A stretch of 64,000 nt of DNA from Algirhabdus cladophorae (GCF_044772865.1 NZ_CP173029.1:1488001-1552000), one strand, 5' to 3'. Shown: positions 42,901 through 52,564, counted from the stretch's first letter. A program made the numbers and translations. Notes: generated from the letters alone by a model not told the origin.

Positions 42901-44308
42901 GCGCCTTGGACTTTTCGTGCATGTCACGGGCCATCGCAGCAAGGGAGGGTGTGACATCTGCGGCAGCTCCAGCCACATGCCAAATCCCCCGCCGCGCGCC
43001 TTGTGATGGTGGCGGTGACAGCGGTGCGATGTGGTAGGGTTGCTGGCCCACACGCAACGCTGGAAAGGCGCCTAGGGGCCGCATATGCCGGAGGAAAAAG
43101 TCACGCGCCTCGGACAGGTCCGCGCTGTCGCGCATGTTCCAGATTTGCGTCAGTGCAGGCCTGACAAGTGCATGCCAAAGGACCGAACCAAGATCAGCTT
43201 GGGTGCCCTCGGCACTGGGTGTGGCACCGGTTTGAGTGAGTGGAAGGTCGCGTAGGCCAAGGGCCTCGGTGATTTTCTGTGTGGGTGCAGCATCAAGGCC
43301 CCATCCCGGAGCACTGCGGTTGTTGCCTTTGGTTGGCTCAAACGGTGTGAGCGTTCCGGTGCCGGAGGATCTGGCGTGCATTTCAAGGTGTGCGAGAAAC
43401 GCGTCGCTGCGATCACCGCCATCCGACAGACCAAATACCGTCAAGCGATCAATACCCGCAGCCACAGCGGCGCTGTCGAGCTTGAGACGCAATCCAAGGC
43501 CGATATCCTCAGCCTCAGAAAACTGGGTGATCCAGCGCAGGGAACCACTCAGTGCGTTGGTTTCTGTTGGGGCGGGTGCCACAGGCACAGTGTCTGGAAT
43601 TGGCAAGCCTTCCGCAATGAAGGTGTGGCCCCCCACCTTGGCTTCGGCAATGAGACGCTTTGGCAGTAAGGTTGCTTGGGCTTGCTTGGGAGGCAGCGCT
43701 TTCGCGGTATCAAGCTGTCCTTGAAGGGCCAAGGCGATGATGTGACGCGCACGGGGGGCACCCACCGTGTGGATCAAATTGGCATCGATTTCTGTGCGAG
43801 GCCGTCCCGCGGCCCGAGCGTCCAGCCACGCGACGCCTAAGGTGTGTTCGCTTTCGCTGAGTGCAGGATCGTGGGCGTCCACGTGGATCTGGTCAGGAAA
43901 GGCCCGGATCAGCAGCGTGTCGCCGTCAAATGATGTCTCAAGCCTAAGCGGCAACATCAAAGCGGGTCGCCCAGACGTCCGCGGGCCACTAAAGCTAAGT
44001 GCCTCAAGCGCTAGCTTGGAGGGTTCTGCGTCTGGCCTCGCACCGGGGGCCAGCACAATTGCACCCTGCAGGCCGTCGCGATCCACGCCGCGCAGGACTA
44101 GGCCCACTTGCTGGCCAATCTCGGCGCGCTCACTGAGGCGACGGAAGGCTTCGATCCCTGTGACGATGGTCTCGATTACTTCGCCATCGCGTTTGCGCAC
44201 CAATACCCGGTCGCCGACTGAGACAGGCCCGCCTTCGACAGTGCCGGTGACGACGGTGCCCCGCCCGCTGATGGTAAAAACATCCTCGACTTTTAGGTGA
44301 AAACTCAT
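39998..44308 (-). CDS. Giant protein with N-terminal EF-Tu domain II-like barrel
   Basis: 1436 residues. Residues 1-85 read like the second domain of EF-Tu/IF2-type GTPases: VFTISGRGTVVTGTVEGG, then VGDRVLVRKRDG, the GIEAFRRLSERAEIGQQVG stretch and VLRGVDRDGLQGA. No GTPase domain (no GxxxxGK[ST]) precedes it. The rest is unrecognised: an alpha-rich body with Ala/Leu-rich helices and the phrase FFLRHMRPLGAFPALRVGQQ near 420. No signal peptide. One base separates it from the upstream gene stop, so it is part of the coupled cluster. Cytosolic, role unknown. Confidence 0.85.
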   Translation of the reverse strand: MSFHLKVEDVFTISGRGTVVTGTVEGGPVSVGDRVLVRKRDGEVIETIVTGIEAFRRLSERAEIGQQVGLVLRGVDRDGLQGAIVLAPGARPDAEPSKLALEALSFSGPRTSGRPALMLPLRLETSFDGDTLLIRAFPDQIHVDAHDPALSESEHTLGVAWLDARAAGRPRTEIDANLIHTVGAPRARHIIALALQGQLDTAKALPPKQAQATLLPKRLIAEAKVGGHTFIAEGLPIPDTVPVAPAPTETNALSGSLRWITQFSEAEDIGLGLRLKLDSAAVAAGIDRLTVFGLSDGGDRSDAFLAHLEMHARSSGTGTLTPFEPTKGNNRSAPGWGLDAAPTQKITEALGLRDLPLTQTGATPSAEGTQADLGSVLWHALVRPALTQIWNMRDSADLSEARDFFLRHMRPLGAFPALRVGQQPYHIAPLSPPPSQGARRGIWHVAGAAADVTPSLAAMARDMHEKSKAQKPAERMLDTLTRQPTGQTWRIRPMLGLNTVASLLAGAKDQTNTPQLAQDTLAELGSVEQLLRNLGLDGRALSDSLTLPGSDAGRVCKALVRDTLDPRDLDDGAVDDPMIEAILRGHGWRDRLDQMGAPSAAWDPRAGVRRPEDMPEAEPLFRLLAENAIVRLVSDFMLADRRGNSALLRALKQAVESETTLAQDAWQVRTRAAAALEDEIGDSAPQSQSGDPAAKEFAFEISQLRDALLRLNNTSARAVHHALAAALDTLAVRVDAVISAAASQDLTRARQGGTDGLDIGAWGVLENIRPRETAPEATFIPAPSERIARLLALLERARAGLAASGLEGVLKASLTGAELREGRTLALALRDGEAPDHAISRVVARSLTRAGHGPLVEKLVAQFPAKGASPLAIDVFDGLAFLDWTPRRSSRFDSADLPPLRAQQDRLGTMIDAMGDLMLAEAASALSDRNVDAAQGALATLSAGGLPHLADPAAVTPASKGTGLDFSLAMLAPNAALRGARDDAARLYPRLARLAHSALPHLAGRITTGPTASTFDALGLSALGLTLLSRPGGDGAARLRKMLSARLKIEPSLITFDADAEATLWAASRLAEAIFAARGLTPEDFPPEANVTPLPAILTQDIATARAALEDLLTLQPAPAVVPGGRILDIEPGVLDPVIPDIDLGPAFDPIFDPGSVVFTPVSQLTAAQIAARYFALDLIAAPDPSLLEAGRSAIQARLAAADAASDQVSVLKALIDGMPALTPLMAATTDAFAASTEIKNAGQSDLSLWLDEVQCVRGRAGPMADCLLGSDVPLHALQWPVNTTDPADWIGGPRNETETYFGRTSLVATGADPNLRPGEVFAGLQIDSWTEVVPDATLTAAVAARADAPPARAPQLAVLAVPSATTPHHTPSSIAQTLHLAMDLAQARSMALSYLPFSWAQDPTLEHLRSLVPFGAALASETLLTRATCPPQPEG

Positions 44309-44309
44309 G

Positions 44310-46874
44310 TTATTCCCCCGTCAAATCGCTGACATGAAGCGCGAGCGTCACGGGGCGTTCCAAAAGGATCGCGGCCATGCTTGCTGCATTTGCGCCCCAA
44401 GTGATGCTGTCACGTGTCTCACCTGTGGGGCGTGCGGCTTTGGTCAACGTTTCGTTCTGTAGATCGTCCCATGACAGCGCATTCCAGGTACTCGAGCCGC
44501 CAGCGCCTTGGGCATTTGTGGCGTTCAGGCCAAAGCTGATCCCCTGATCGGTTTGTTCGAAAACAAGGAACCCCCCGGGTTTCCGATTGGCAGGGTCGGG
44601 ATCGCCAACCATAGCGTCGCGAGATGGCTCAAATCCGAGATACACAAGGTCTGGACCCAGATCCCCCATAATGACCGGTTTGTGCACCCGGCCACTGGCC
44701 TCGCGGATTTTGGGGCTGCCTGCGCTCCACTGGGCTTCGACAAGGGTCACAATAGAGCCGGGAAACCGTCGGAACAGCGCCGAACGGATTAGAACCACAA
44801 GGCCTACTGCCGACGAACGCCCAGCGCCCACAGCCCGATTTCCCCAATCGACCATAGGTTTGCTGTCAGGCAGCGCAGGTGTCCCATCTGACAGGGCGGG
44901 ATACATTCTGCGCACAGGGGACACAGCAAAGGGCACTGGAATGCCGCGCCAGCGCAGCTCGCGCAGGACTTCGTCATTGGCCCCAGCCATGACTGCGTCG
45001 ACAGTGGCCGCATCCAGCTGCAACGCCATTACGCCGTCAGGCGGCAGATGAGCCAGAGAGGGCGACAGGGTTGCGGGATCATGCTTGAACAGCAACTCAA
45101 GCAGGGGCTTTGGCCAGACAGGTTCGGGGATTTCGATCCGAGGTGGCAAAGGCTCCGGCAGATCGACGCCGGTAATCCTGTCGCGGATGCGCGGGGGGAC
45201 GGATTGCGCGGGGTCCAGCGCTTGGGCAATTTCGAAAGGCAGGCTTGCGGCGTTGTCGATGGTGGCCATGCGGTCGGGGCGATCTGGGCGACGCCGATCC
45301 TCGCCCAGCGTTTTGGTCAGATCCTCAAAGGCGTCATTTCCGCCTTCGATCGGACGCAGCGGCACAGGCTGGGCTTCGGCGAGGGCTGCAAGGATTTTGC
45401 GCGCCCCCAGTCGTTCGTCTGCGGGCCCTTGTACGGATCCGCCGCCGCCCAGCGCATGCTGAAAATCGCGGCCCAAAGGTGTGGCGATGTCTGGTGGTTG
45501 GGCGTTCAAGACCTCGCGCCGCTCCATTGCGGGGATCAGATCGGATGTGTCGGCCTTGCTGTCACGGTCCAGCGCCCCACCAGCGGCAAGACTGCGGCGC
45601 AGGGCGGGATCGCTCAACGCAGCGCCCGCAGTGCCAGCCACACGCGATGAAAGGGATCCACCAATGACGCCTGTGCGCTGTGCCGCAGGCCCGGCAAGAC
45701 GCAGCCAGCTTGACAAATCGGGGCTCTTGTCTTGGAGGCGCTTGTGAATGCGCTTGGTGACCAACATAGCCGAATGGGCGCGTGCAAGAACGGCGTTGGC
45801 CTCCTCCAGAGCGCCAATATCGTCGAGGATAAAACCGATGATGTCGTCTTGGTGACGTCGCACAAGGGCCGCACCGTGGCCCGCCATGACCCGCAGACCA
45901 GCATCTTGATTGATCTCGCGCAGCCAGCGCGGCGGGTTGGGTGTGCCTGCTGCATGTTCTGCGCCGTAATGTGGAAGCGGCAAGCGTCCACCAATGGGGC
46001 CCGGATCCAATGCGTCGACAAATGCAGGATCGTCTGCCGCGGGGATGGTTTCAACGGTAAAGACCGCGCGCCGTGGCACGGTGCTGGACATATTGGGGAC
46101 CAATGCGGTTGCCGTTTGGATCGGGGGCACTGCGGCTGGCTGACCCTCGGGCGGGATTGCGCGCAGGTCGCGCAGGATGTCTTCTGCGCCTCGCGCAGGG
46201 CCGGTGCGAAAACGCCAACTGGCAAAAACAGGCAATGCCTGAGGCAGGGTTGTTTCACCGCCGTCCCATGCGGCGTCCTTTCCTGCGCGTGGATCTTGGC
46301 CCAGCGCAGCGGCGCGGCCGACCTCCGTCAAGGGGACCAGTAGTGCCTGATAATCCATAAATGGGGACAGGTTTTGTGCCGACAAAATGCGCGAAAATGC
46401 ACGATCTCCGGGCGTGTCAGCCCCAGCGTCCGGGTCTTCGATATGGGCCAGATGGGCAAAGACCGCAGGATCGGGCAGCGCGGGATCGGCTGCTGTGATG
46501 GTCGCCACTTGGATCTGACCTGCGTCCTGCAAGGCCACACCGTTTTCAGGCACACAGATAAGCCCAAGGAACGGACGCAGGACGGCATCTGCCACGGCCC
46601 CTTCGCTGAACGCCCATGGAAGGCCCGGTTGGTGAAAGCTGATAAAGGGCAGGGCGCCTGCGCGAAAATCCACAGTGCCCGGCGCTGGATGACGGGTGCG
46701 AATTGCCGTGGGAACGATGGCCTCGACCGCGCCGGGCCCCGCAATGGGCAAGGTGACACTGGGCGTCTGGGGGCGCGTTCCGCCAATCTCTAGCTTAACC
46801 GTTACGGCATTGCCATCTGGCACAGCAGCGCGCAGACCCTGTCGCAAATGACCGAAAAACTGGCGATGGGTCAT
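44310..46874 (-). CDS. Large unknown protein, third in the five-gene cluster
   Basis: 854 residues from ATG 46874, which overlaps the DUF6603-like stop (ATGA); a longer upstream start lies inside that gene. No signal peptide or span. Rich in Pro/Ala, with an early beta-rich part, an alpha-rich middle (ALVRRHQDDIIGFILDDIG) and a C-terminal region containing ELRWRGIPVPFAVS and VVLIRSALFRRFPG. I recognise no named domain. Co-translation with its neighbours suggests a subunit of one complex. Confidence 0.75.
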   Translation of the reverse strand: MTHRQFFGHLRQGLRAAVPDGNAVTVKLEIGGTRPQTPSVTLPIAGPGAVEAIVPTAIRTRHPAPGTVDFRAGALPFISFHQPGLPWAFSEGAVADAVLRPFLGLICVPENGVALQDAGQIQVATITAADPALPDPAVFAHLAHIEDPDAGADTPGDRAFSRILSAQNLSPFMDYQALLVPLTEVGRAAALGQDPRAGKDAAWDGGETTLPQALPVFASWRFRTGPARGAEDILRDLRAIPPEGQPAAVPPIQTATALVPNMSSTVPRRAVFTVETIPAADDPAFVDALDPGPIGGRLPLPHYGAEHAAGTPNPPRWLREINQDAGLRVMAGHGAALVRRHQDDIIGFILDDIGALEEANAVLARAHSAMLVTKRIHKRLQDKSPDLSSWLRLAGPAAQRTGVIGGSLSSRVAGTAGAALSDPALRRSLAAGGALDRDSKADTSDLIPAMERREVLNAQPPDIATPLGRDFQHALGGGGSVQGPADERLGARKILAALAEAQPVPLRPIEGGNDAFEDLTKTLGEDRRRPDRPDRMATIDNAASLPFEIAQALDPAQSVPPRIRDRITGVDLPEPLPPRIEIPEPVWPKPLLELLFKHDPATLSPSLAHLPPDGVMALQLDAATVDAVMAGANDEVLRELRWRGIPVPFAVSPVRRMYPALSDGTPALPDSKPMVDWGNRAVGAGRSSAVGLVVLIRSALFRRFPGSIVTLVEAQWSAGSPKIREASGRVHKPVIMGDLGPDLVYLGFEPSRDAMVGDPDPANRKPGGFLVFEQTDQGISFGLNATNAQGAGGSSTWNALSWDDLQNETLTKAARPTGETRDSITWGANAASMAAILLERPVTLALHVSDLTGE

Positions 46875-49800
46875 CGTGCTTCTCCGCTTCGCATAGGAAT
46901 AGCACCGCGTTGGTGCAAATCGGTCCAATTGCTGCGCGCGCCGCCGCTGAGGCTTGCATCGGCAGCAGACCAGCCTTCATCGCGCACTGTGATGCGTCCG
47001 GCAGGCACAGCGGGTGCGGCCATGCGCGACAGGGTCGATGGTGGCGGTGTTTTGGCCTCGGTTTCAGGGCGGGGGGCCGCGTCAACCACGATGAATTCAG
47101 GCCCCGCAGGAGCCGTTACAGGTTGACCTACTTGGCGCAGGTCGCCGGCGTCAAAAATGGCACCTGCGGTTTTGTCCTCAAAGGCGGGGGCCGACAGCTT
47201 GGCCTCGTCACTCATGGCGATGAACTGGCCCAAGGCGAACGGTTCAACTGTTGTACCTGTGGCGGCACGGCGCTGACCGCCAATCTCAACGGCGTCCAGC
47301 GTTGCTGTGAACGGCTGGGCCAAAGGACGCCCGCCCGCCATTTCAAGTCGCATATCCAGTGGGGCGACCTTTTGTGCGACTTGAAGCGGGGCGTCTGGCA
47401 GCAGGTTCTCCCCGACATCGCCCAAAACGAAAGACACGCCGCGTGCATCTACTGGGGCCGACCATGCAGAGGCTTCAGATAAGGCGCTCACCAACAAGGC
47501 GTGAAGGTCGGTCGACGATGGAAGCGGATCTGCTGAAGAGCCAAAGCTTTTTGAGACCCGGATATCAACGTCGAAAAACAGAATTTCTAGCGTGGCCGTG
47601 CCTTCGATCTGCCATGGACCGGGGCCTTGCAGGCGGCCCTTCAGGCGCAGACTGGCGATGGTGCTAGACCCGCTTTTGATCGAAGCGCCAGCGGATATTG
47701 CAAGGTCCAGCCGGAACGGATCGAGGATCAGCAAGGCGTCAAAGCTGAGATCAGCCGCGACGCCAAAGCCAGCAGCCTTTGCCGCCAGATCGACACGCGC
47801 ACCCAGTTGGATCGAATTTGAAGTGACCGCCAGATAGCCCTGTAGCCGCAGGGTCAGCGCGGATGATTTGCTAAGATTTGCACCAAGGCGGGTAAGATCT
47901 GGAAAGCCTGCGGGCACGGGGAACGCGGGATGCAGCCCCCCAACCGAGAAAGCAAATTCGCGCGAACGTCCCCAAGCAGACAGCAGGGCAAAGCCGCCTT
48001 CGATAGGAATAAGCTGGATTGATGAATCGTGGATGCGCCCTTCCATGTCAAAGCGCGAGGCTGAAAGGTCTAGTACCCCGGCCACATCGACATTGAGTTT
48101 CAGGATCGAAACCCTTTCGTCTGGCAGGGCTGCTTTCAGCGTACCGATCAAGATGATCCGCAGCGGTTCGGGCAGGGTGATGGCAAGCGCCAAATCGAGG
48201 CTGACAAGTTCTTTAGGCGAGCCCCAGCCCAGTTTAACCGTGGGGCCGAAAACATATTGGCCGCGCTTGGCCGGAAAGATCGTTGCGGCCTCTGCCACTA
48301 GGGCTTGGGCATCTCTGACGGGGTCCTCGGGGGCAAGAAGGCGCTGTGCGCCGCCTGTGCGTACGGATGCAAAAAGGGCCTCTACATCAACGTCGCGGTG
48401 CAACCCCATAAGGCCGCCCACACCGTTCAGTGTGAAACCAAACCCGATGGGAATAGGTGCAAAGCTGCTTCCTACAAACAGCAGCATGGAATAGTCACCG
48501 CCACCCGTGTCCACCAGCCCAAACGCATGCAACCCAAAGCTGGGCAATTCGAGGGCAAGCGCGCCGGAATAGCGCCCTGTATCGCGATCCCGGGACACGG
48601 CACCACCGCCTTTGATTGCAGACAAATCGATTGTAAAGGCCGCACCGCTGGGCGCCATGAATGAGGGCCGCGCATCGAGGGCTTTGGAAAGATCAGTCAG
48701 ATCGAGGTCATAGGCCGCCCCAAGCCCCTCAAGCCGGGCAAAAAGCGGGCCAATGTTCGCCGCCACATCAAGACCACCAGACAGTGACACACCCGGCCCG
48801 CCGGGGCGCAGTCCAATCGTCAGCGCCTCAATGGCGGCTGGTGTTTTGCCCGATGGCATCAGCGGCACGCGCTTTACCAAGCCGCCATCGGTATCGAAAT
48901 AAGGCCCTGTACCGGTATTGTAGCCCAGTGTCAGGTCCAGCTCTGCTCCGGGCAGGCCCGCCATCAGTTTCGAGACGAAGCCGTCAGCCTCTCCCAGTGA
49001 AACTTCGATGGTGCTGCCAGTGAAATCAAAGCGAATGTCAGCGACCGTGCCACTGGCGCCCGCAGTGAAGCTAGTGGTGACCTTGGGCTTGCCCGGCGTC
49101 AGAATGACCGGACCCAAGGGCAACGGATCGCCGGGACCCGTGGCGTTGGGTGCTGCTTCCAAAGTGACCGAGATTTCAGGCGGTGCGCCTGCGCCAATGA
49201 TCGCCGTGGCGCCGGGTCGGATCGAGAGGAACGTGTCCTGACCAAGCCGCGCCGTGCTGGACAGTGTCAGCGTATGCTCTGCATCGATGGGGTGTGAGGT
49301 GGTGCCGGTAATCTCACCCAACAGTCCCAGCCCAAAGCCGCCATCGGCCCCGGCTTGGGTCGCAGGCAGGCCTTCGATTTGGGCCATCACAAACGCAGAC
49401 CCTGCTGCATCGGCAACGGACAAAAGCAACAACGAGGCCGTCAGCGACGGTGGGATTGGATCAAGTTGGGTGAGCGCGGGATCAAGATAGGCCAGCGCAT
49501 CGGTATCGGTCTCGACTGGCACGCCCAGCGATTGCGCCAGCGCCGCCAGCCGCGCCACCCATATCCTATGGTCAAAGTCAGAGGTGCCCCATCCTACCAA
49601 ATCGCGTTCGGCCTGCGCAGGGTCGCGCACCCAGCTGGCCAAGGTTTCGGGGTGCACGCGCCAGGAATGCATTTCTTCGGCATCAGGCGCATCCAGAAGG
49701 CCCAGCCCTTCTAGGATCGCAGCAATCCGCGGTTGGTGGGTGCTGAAGTAGATGCCGATCAAATGATCGATCACACGCTCAGACGTGTCCGCCTCAAAAC

Positions 49801-50131
49801 CGGGTGGGATATCGGGCATTTTGGCGACGGATTTCAGATCTTTCACCACAGCGACAGTGGCCTTCACAGCAGAAACGGCGCTTTTGATTTCGTTGACACC
49901 CACCGATCCACCGCCCAAGGCAGCTACAGCAGTCTTTAAAGGCGCAGCCGTTGCCGCCAAGGCGCGGACCGCTACGGTCAGGGACTGCAGCTGGAACAAT
50001 ACCTCGGCATCGACATGGGCCTCCGCAAGGAAATCCAGAAACGCCTCAGGCTGCTCTGGATCTTGGGCTGCGCTGATCGCAGGATCCAGCAGCTTTTCAA
50101 GCTCACCAAGGAGGGTGGCCGCGACGCTCAT
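46871..50131 (-). CDS. DUF6603-like large beta-rich protein
   Basis: 1086 residues. The central ~600-800 region has FGFTLNGVGGLMGLHRDVD, YVFGPTVKLGWGSP and LPEPLRIILIGTLKAALP, the pattern I associate with the DUF6603 family. Overall it is a long series of amphipathic beta strands, with a helical N-terminal part (1-190) and a low-complexity C-terminal tail. No signal peptide. Family function unknown. Overlaps the 706-residue gene by 4 bases (ATGA) and the 854-residue gene by 4. Confidence 0.82.
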   Translation of the reverse strand: MSVAATLLGELEKLLDPAISAAQDPEQPEAFLDFLAEAHVDAEVLFQLQSLTVAVRALAATAAPLKTAVAALGGGSVGVNEIKSAVSAVKATVAVVKDLKSVAKMPDIPPGFEADTSERVIDHLIGIYFSTHQPRIAAILEGLGLLDAPDAEEMHSWRVHPETLASWVRDPAQAERDLVGWGTSDFDHRIWVARLAALAQSLGVPVETDTDALAYLDPALTQLDPIPPSLTASLLLLSVADAAGSAFVMAQIEGLPATQAGADGGFGLGLLGEITGTTSHPIDAEHTLTLSSTARLGQDTFLSIRPGATAIIGAGAPPEISVTLEAAPNATGPGDPLPLGPVILTPGKPKVTTSFTAGASGTVADIRFDFTGSTIEVSLGEADGFVSKLMAGLPGAELDLTLGYNTGTGPYFDTDGGLVKRVPLMPSGKTPAAIEALTIGLRPGGPGVSLSGGLDVAANIGPLFARLEGLGAAYDLDLTDLSKALDARPSFMAPSGAAFTIDLSAIKGGGAVSRDRDTGRYSGALALELPSFGLHAFGLVDTGGGDYSMLLFVGSSFAPIPIGFGFTLNGVGGLMGLHRDVDVEALFASVRTGGAQRLLAPEDPVRDAQALVAEAATIFPAKRGQYVFGPTVKLGWGSPKELVSLDLALAITLPEPLRIILIGTLKAALPDERVSILKLNVDVAGVLDLSASRFDMEGRIHDSSIQLIPIEGGFALLSAWGRSREFAFSVGGLHPAFPVPAGFPDLTRLGANLSKSSALTLRLQGYLAVTSNSIQLGARVDLAAKAAGFGVAADLSFDALLILDPFRLDLAISAGASIKSGSSTIASLRLKGRLQGPGPWQIEGTATLEILFFDVDIRVSKSFGSSADPLPSSTDLHALLVSALSEASAWSAPVDARGVSFVLGDVGENLLPDAPLQVAQKVAPLDMRLEMAGGRPLAQPFTATLDAVEIGGQRRAATGTTVEPFALGQFIAMSDEAKLSAPAFEDKTAGAIFDAGDLRQVGQPVTAPAGPEFIVVDAAPRPETEAKTPPPSTLSRMAAPAVPAGRITVRDEGWSAADASLSGGARSNWTDLHQRGAIPMRSGEAR

Positions 50132-52248
50132 GCGGTGGCCCGCTCGAGGAAAGTCATGCGCGGCGGCGCACTTGGCACGTCAACAGCCTTGCCGGATTTG
50201 TGGGCCAAGCGGCGCATGATCGCGACTTCGAAATGCTCGCCATAAGACTGTTGGGCATCGATTTGCGTGCTTTGGTCGATCGTTGTCGGTGTGGCCAGCA
50301 GCGACGCTTTACCGGTCCCACGGATCGCAGGTAACACTTCGGACGCGTCGGGCCGTCCTGAATCGCGGCTTGTCATGGCAATAGTGAGTTTGCCAAGATC
50401 TTCGCTGAGCTTGTTTAGGTCGTTGTGAAACGGTGTGCTTTGCCACTCATAGTCAACTTTGGAACTGAGAACAGTGTCTACGATTTTTAATCGCATCCCA
50501 TTGGCCAATCCGCGCACACGGGCCAGTTGTGCATCATAGTCGTCTTTCAGAGCGCTGCCTGACCCGCTTGTGAACCCCTTGTGGACCTCATTTGAGCTTG
50601 CCGCGAGGCTCGCTGCCGCTTTGCGCAAAGTCTTACTGGTGCCCAAGGCCGAAGCGCTGAGGATTTTTTCCTGATCCGTGACTTTATAGGTCGATGCGAT
50701 CAACGACCCTATGATGGTGACGGCTGCACTGATTAGGCCTGCGATCACCAAGGGCGCCGCTGGAATCGAAAGCAGGCCGGCCCCCACCAACATACCGACA
50801 CCGGTCGCGCCCAAACCTGACAATGCCCCAAGGAGCACAAGCGCATTTCCGACGATTTCGCCTGTGGATGTACTGTTGGTCAGGTTATGTGCCGCTCGCG
50901 CGGCATCGATGATGCCAAAGACAAAGATCACGCGTTTCAGCGCAACCGCAGAAAGTGCCTTTGCCGCACCTGATGAGGCCCGCAAAAAATCGCTGCCTTT
51001 GTCGACACCAAAAGCTGCATAGCGCAACACGATGTCATCTGTCATTGCAACGCCCGCAGACATTACCCCCATAACGTCCTGCGCTTTGAAATTGGGGGCG
51101 GTGTAGAGCTGTGTGACCGAGGCTGCGAACCCAAACATCCCCAACAGCGTCCCGGAATTCACTGTAAAACTGTCTGCGACCTTGGTGATGCCGACGTCGA
51201 GAGCCTTCCAGCGTTTGAACTGAGCACCGTCAAATTCTGTTGCGGCGTCTTGCATTTCAGTCAACGTCATATTCGGTTTGAAGGTGCCTTTTGGATAGAA
51301 CATGCCCGTCCCACGGCTCAGGACATCTGTTGTGAAAGCGTCGAAGTCCGTAGAGGTCAGCGTCGTCAAACCACGATGCTTCCACATCAACAGTGCAGGG
51401 ATCGCTTTGGAACGGAAGTCTGTCACACGCTTAAAAATGTAATGCGCGGGTGTTTTGGTGATGTAGTCGTTCCAAGCTTTTAGATTTGCTGCAGTGATCT
51501 TTGCGCCGTTGAAATTCGCGCCGCTTTTAATTTGCAGCGTGGTTTTCGTCTCGTCCTTCAATTCGAGCATATCAAAAATGTCGAGCATTCTCTGGCTGTC
51601 CAGAACGTCACGGTCCGCAGGTGTCGCGGTAGGATTATTGGCCACCTGTTTCATATAGTCGGCCAGCTGACCGCCCCGCTGCAGCGCTTCAATCAGTTCG
51701 GAGGCACAATTGATATAGTCCAATGGATTGAGGGTGTTTACATGCGCGGTAAAGGACTTTTCACGCATCGCAATTTTAAGCTGACTTGTGTTGAGCGTAA
51801 TGGCCGCGTCAATGGACGTCTCAAGGGTCTTAAGGGTCTTTACCTTGTCCCATTCTACCCAGCCTTGGGCCTTGGCGTCGCTTGGCGTCGAAGACGATGT
51901 CAGCGCATGGACGTAGGTGTAAACCGCATTGGCCAGTGCAATTTGCGGAATGCGGTTATCGACTGGATAGATCTTGGCTGACTTCAGCTTTCCACGGACA
52001 TATTCGCCGTGGGTGTAGCCGCGCATAAACTGTTCTTTTTGTTGGTGCCAGCCACCTTGTGCGCCGCCCCGAAAGGGATCTTTTGCGGTACTTTTCGTTT
52101 TGCCGGTATCCACCCGCATGAGCGCATCAATGAAAAACCCCACATCGTCTTTGGGCACGCTCTTGGATCCGCGCGTTGGCGTACTGAAATTCGAAGCGGT
52201 TCCGGAGGGGGTGAATCCCTTCAACCAGGAACGGAGAGCAGGCGCCAT
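50128..52248 (-). CDS. Unknown protein with hydrophobic glycine-rich segment, first of the cluster
   Basis: 706 residues, start ATG 52248 with AAGG 8 bases upstream. The first ~350 residues are helical and soluble (RGYTHGEYVRGKLKSAKIYP); at ~480-535 there is a long Gly/Ala-rich hydrophobic stretch (NALVLLGALSGLGATGVGML, then AGLISAAVTIIGSLIAS) that could form one or two membrane hairpins, as in some pore-forming or translocated toxins. No signal peptide and no named domain. It begins the five-gene coupled run and lies 317 bases downstream of the RTX gene. A toxin role is only inference. Confidence 0.75.
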   Translation of the reverse strand: MAPALRSWLKGFTPSGTASNFSTPTRGSKSVPKDDVGFFIDALMRVDTGKTKSTAKDPFRGGAQGGWHQQKEQFMRGYTHGEYVRGKLKSAKIYPVDNRIPQIALANAVYTYVHALTSSSTPSDAKAQGWVEWDKVKTLKTLETSIDAAITLNTSQLKIAMREKSFTAHVNTLNPLDYINCASELIEALQRGGQLADYMKQVANNPTATPADRDVLDSQRMLDIFDMLELKDETKTTLQIKSGANFNGAKITAANLKAWNDYITKTPAHYIFKRVTDFRSKAIPALLMWKHRGLTTLTSTDFDAFTTDVLSRGTGMFYPKGTFKPNMTLTEMQDAATEFDGAQFKRWKALDVGITKVADSFTVNSGTLLGMFGFAASVTQLYTAPNFKAQDVMGVMSAGVAMTDDIVLRYAAFGVDKGSDFLRASSGAAKALSAVALKRVIFVFGIIDAARAAHNLTNSTSTGEIVGNALVLLGALSGLGATGVGMLVGAGLLSIPAAPLVIAGLISAAVTIIGSLIASTYKVTDQEKILSASALGTSKTLRKAAASLAASSNEVHKGFTSGSGSALKDDYDAQLARVRGLANGMRLKIVDTVLSSKVDYEWQSTPFHNDLNKLSEDLGKLTIAMTSRDSGRPDASEVLPAIRGTGKASLLATPTTIDQSTQIDAQQSYGEHFEVAIMRRLAHKSGKAVDVPSAPPRMTFLERATA

Positions 52249-52564
52249 AATACAGCCTTTAAGTTGAACCTATTTTTCTAATGGAGATACGTTAGGTCAG
52301 GCGTGGCGGACTTGTCAAACTTTGTTAACTCAATTTTTGAAAATGGGGTAAAAGCGACTTTTTATTGGGCAATGACAACTGCTTGAAGGTTAGAAAGCCC
52401 GCCTAAAGATGGCCCATTCAGGCCGATGGGTCTGTCATTCTTGAGGCACGTCATACCGTGGAATTTCGATCAGGTTCTAAATCAGTGGGCGTTGGATCAA
52501 CGTGGGGGATTGCAGACACTATCGTGACGGGACTGTACTATATTTTCCCCAAACAGATGCCACA
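52249..52564. other. 316-base gap between RTX gene and five-gene cluster
   Basis: AT-richer than its flanks, with TTGTCAAACTTTGTTAACTC near 52312 and several T/A runs. It probably carries the promoter of the 706-residue gene (minus strand) and the terminator of the RTX gene, but I see no clear hairpin with a T tract and no gene. Confidence 0.45.
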
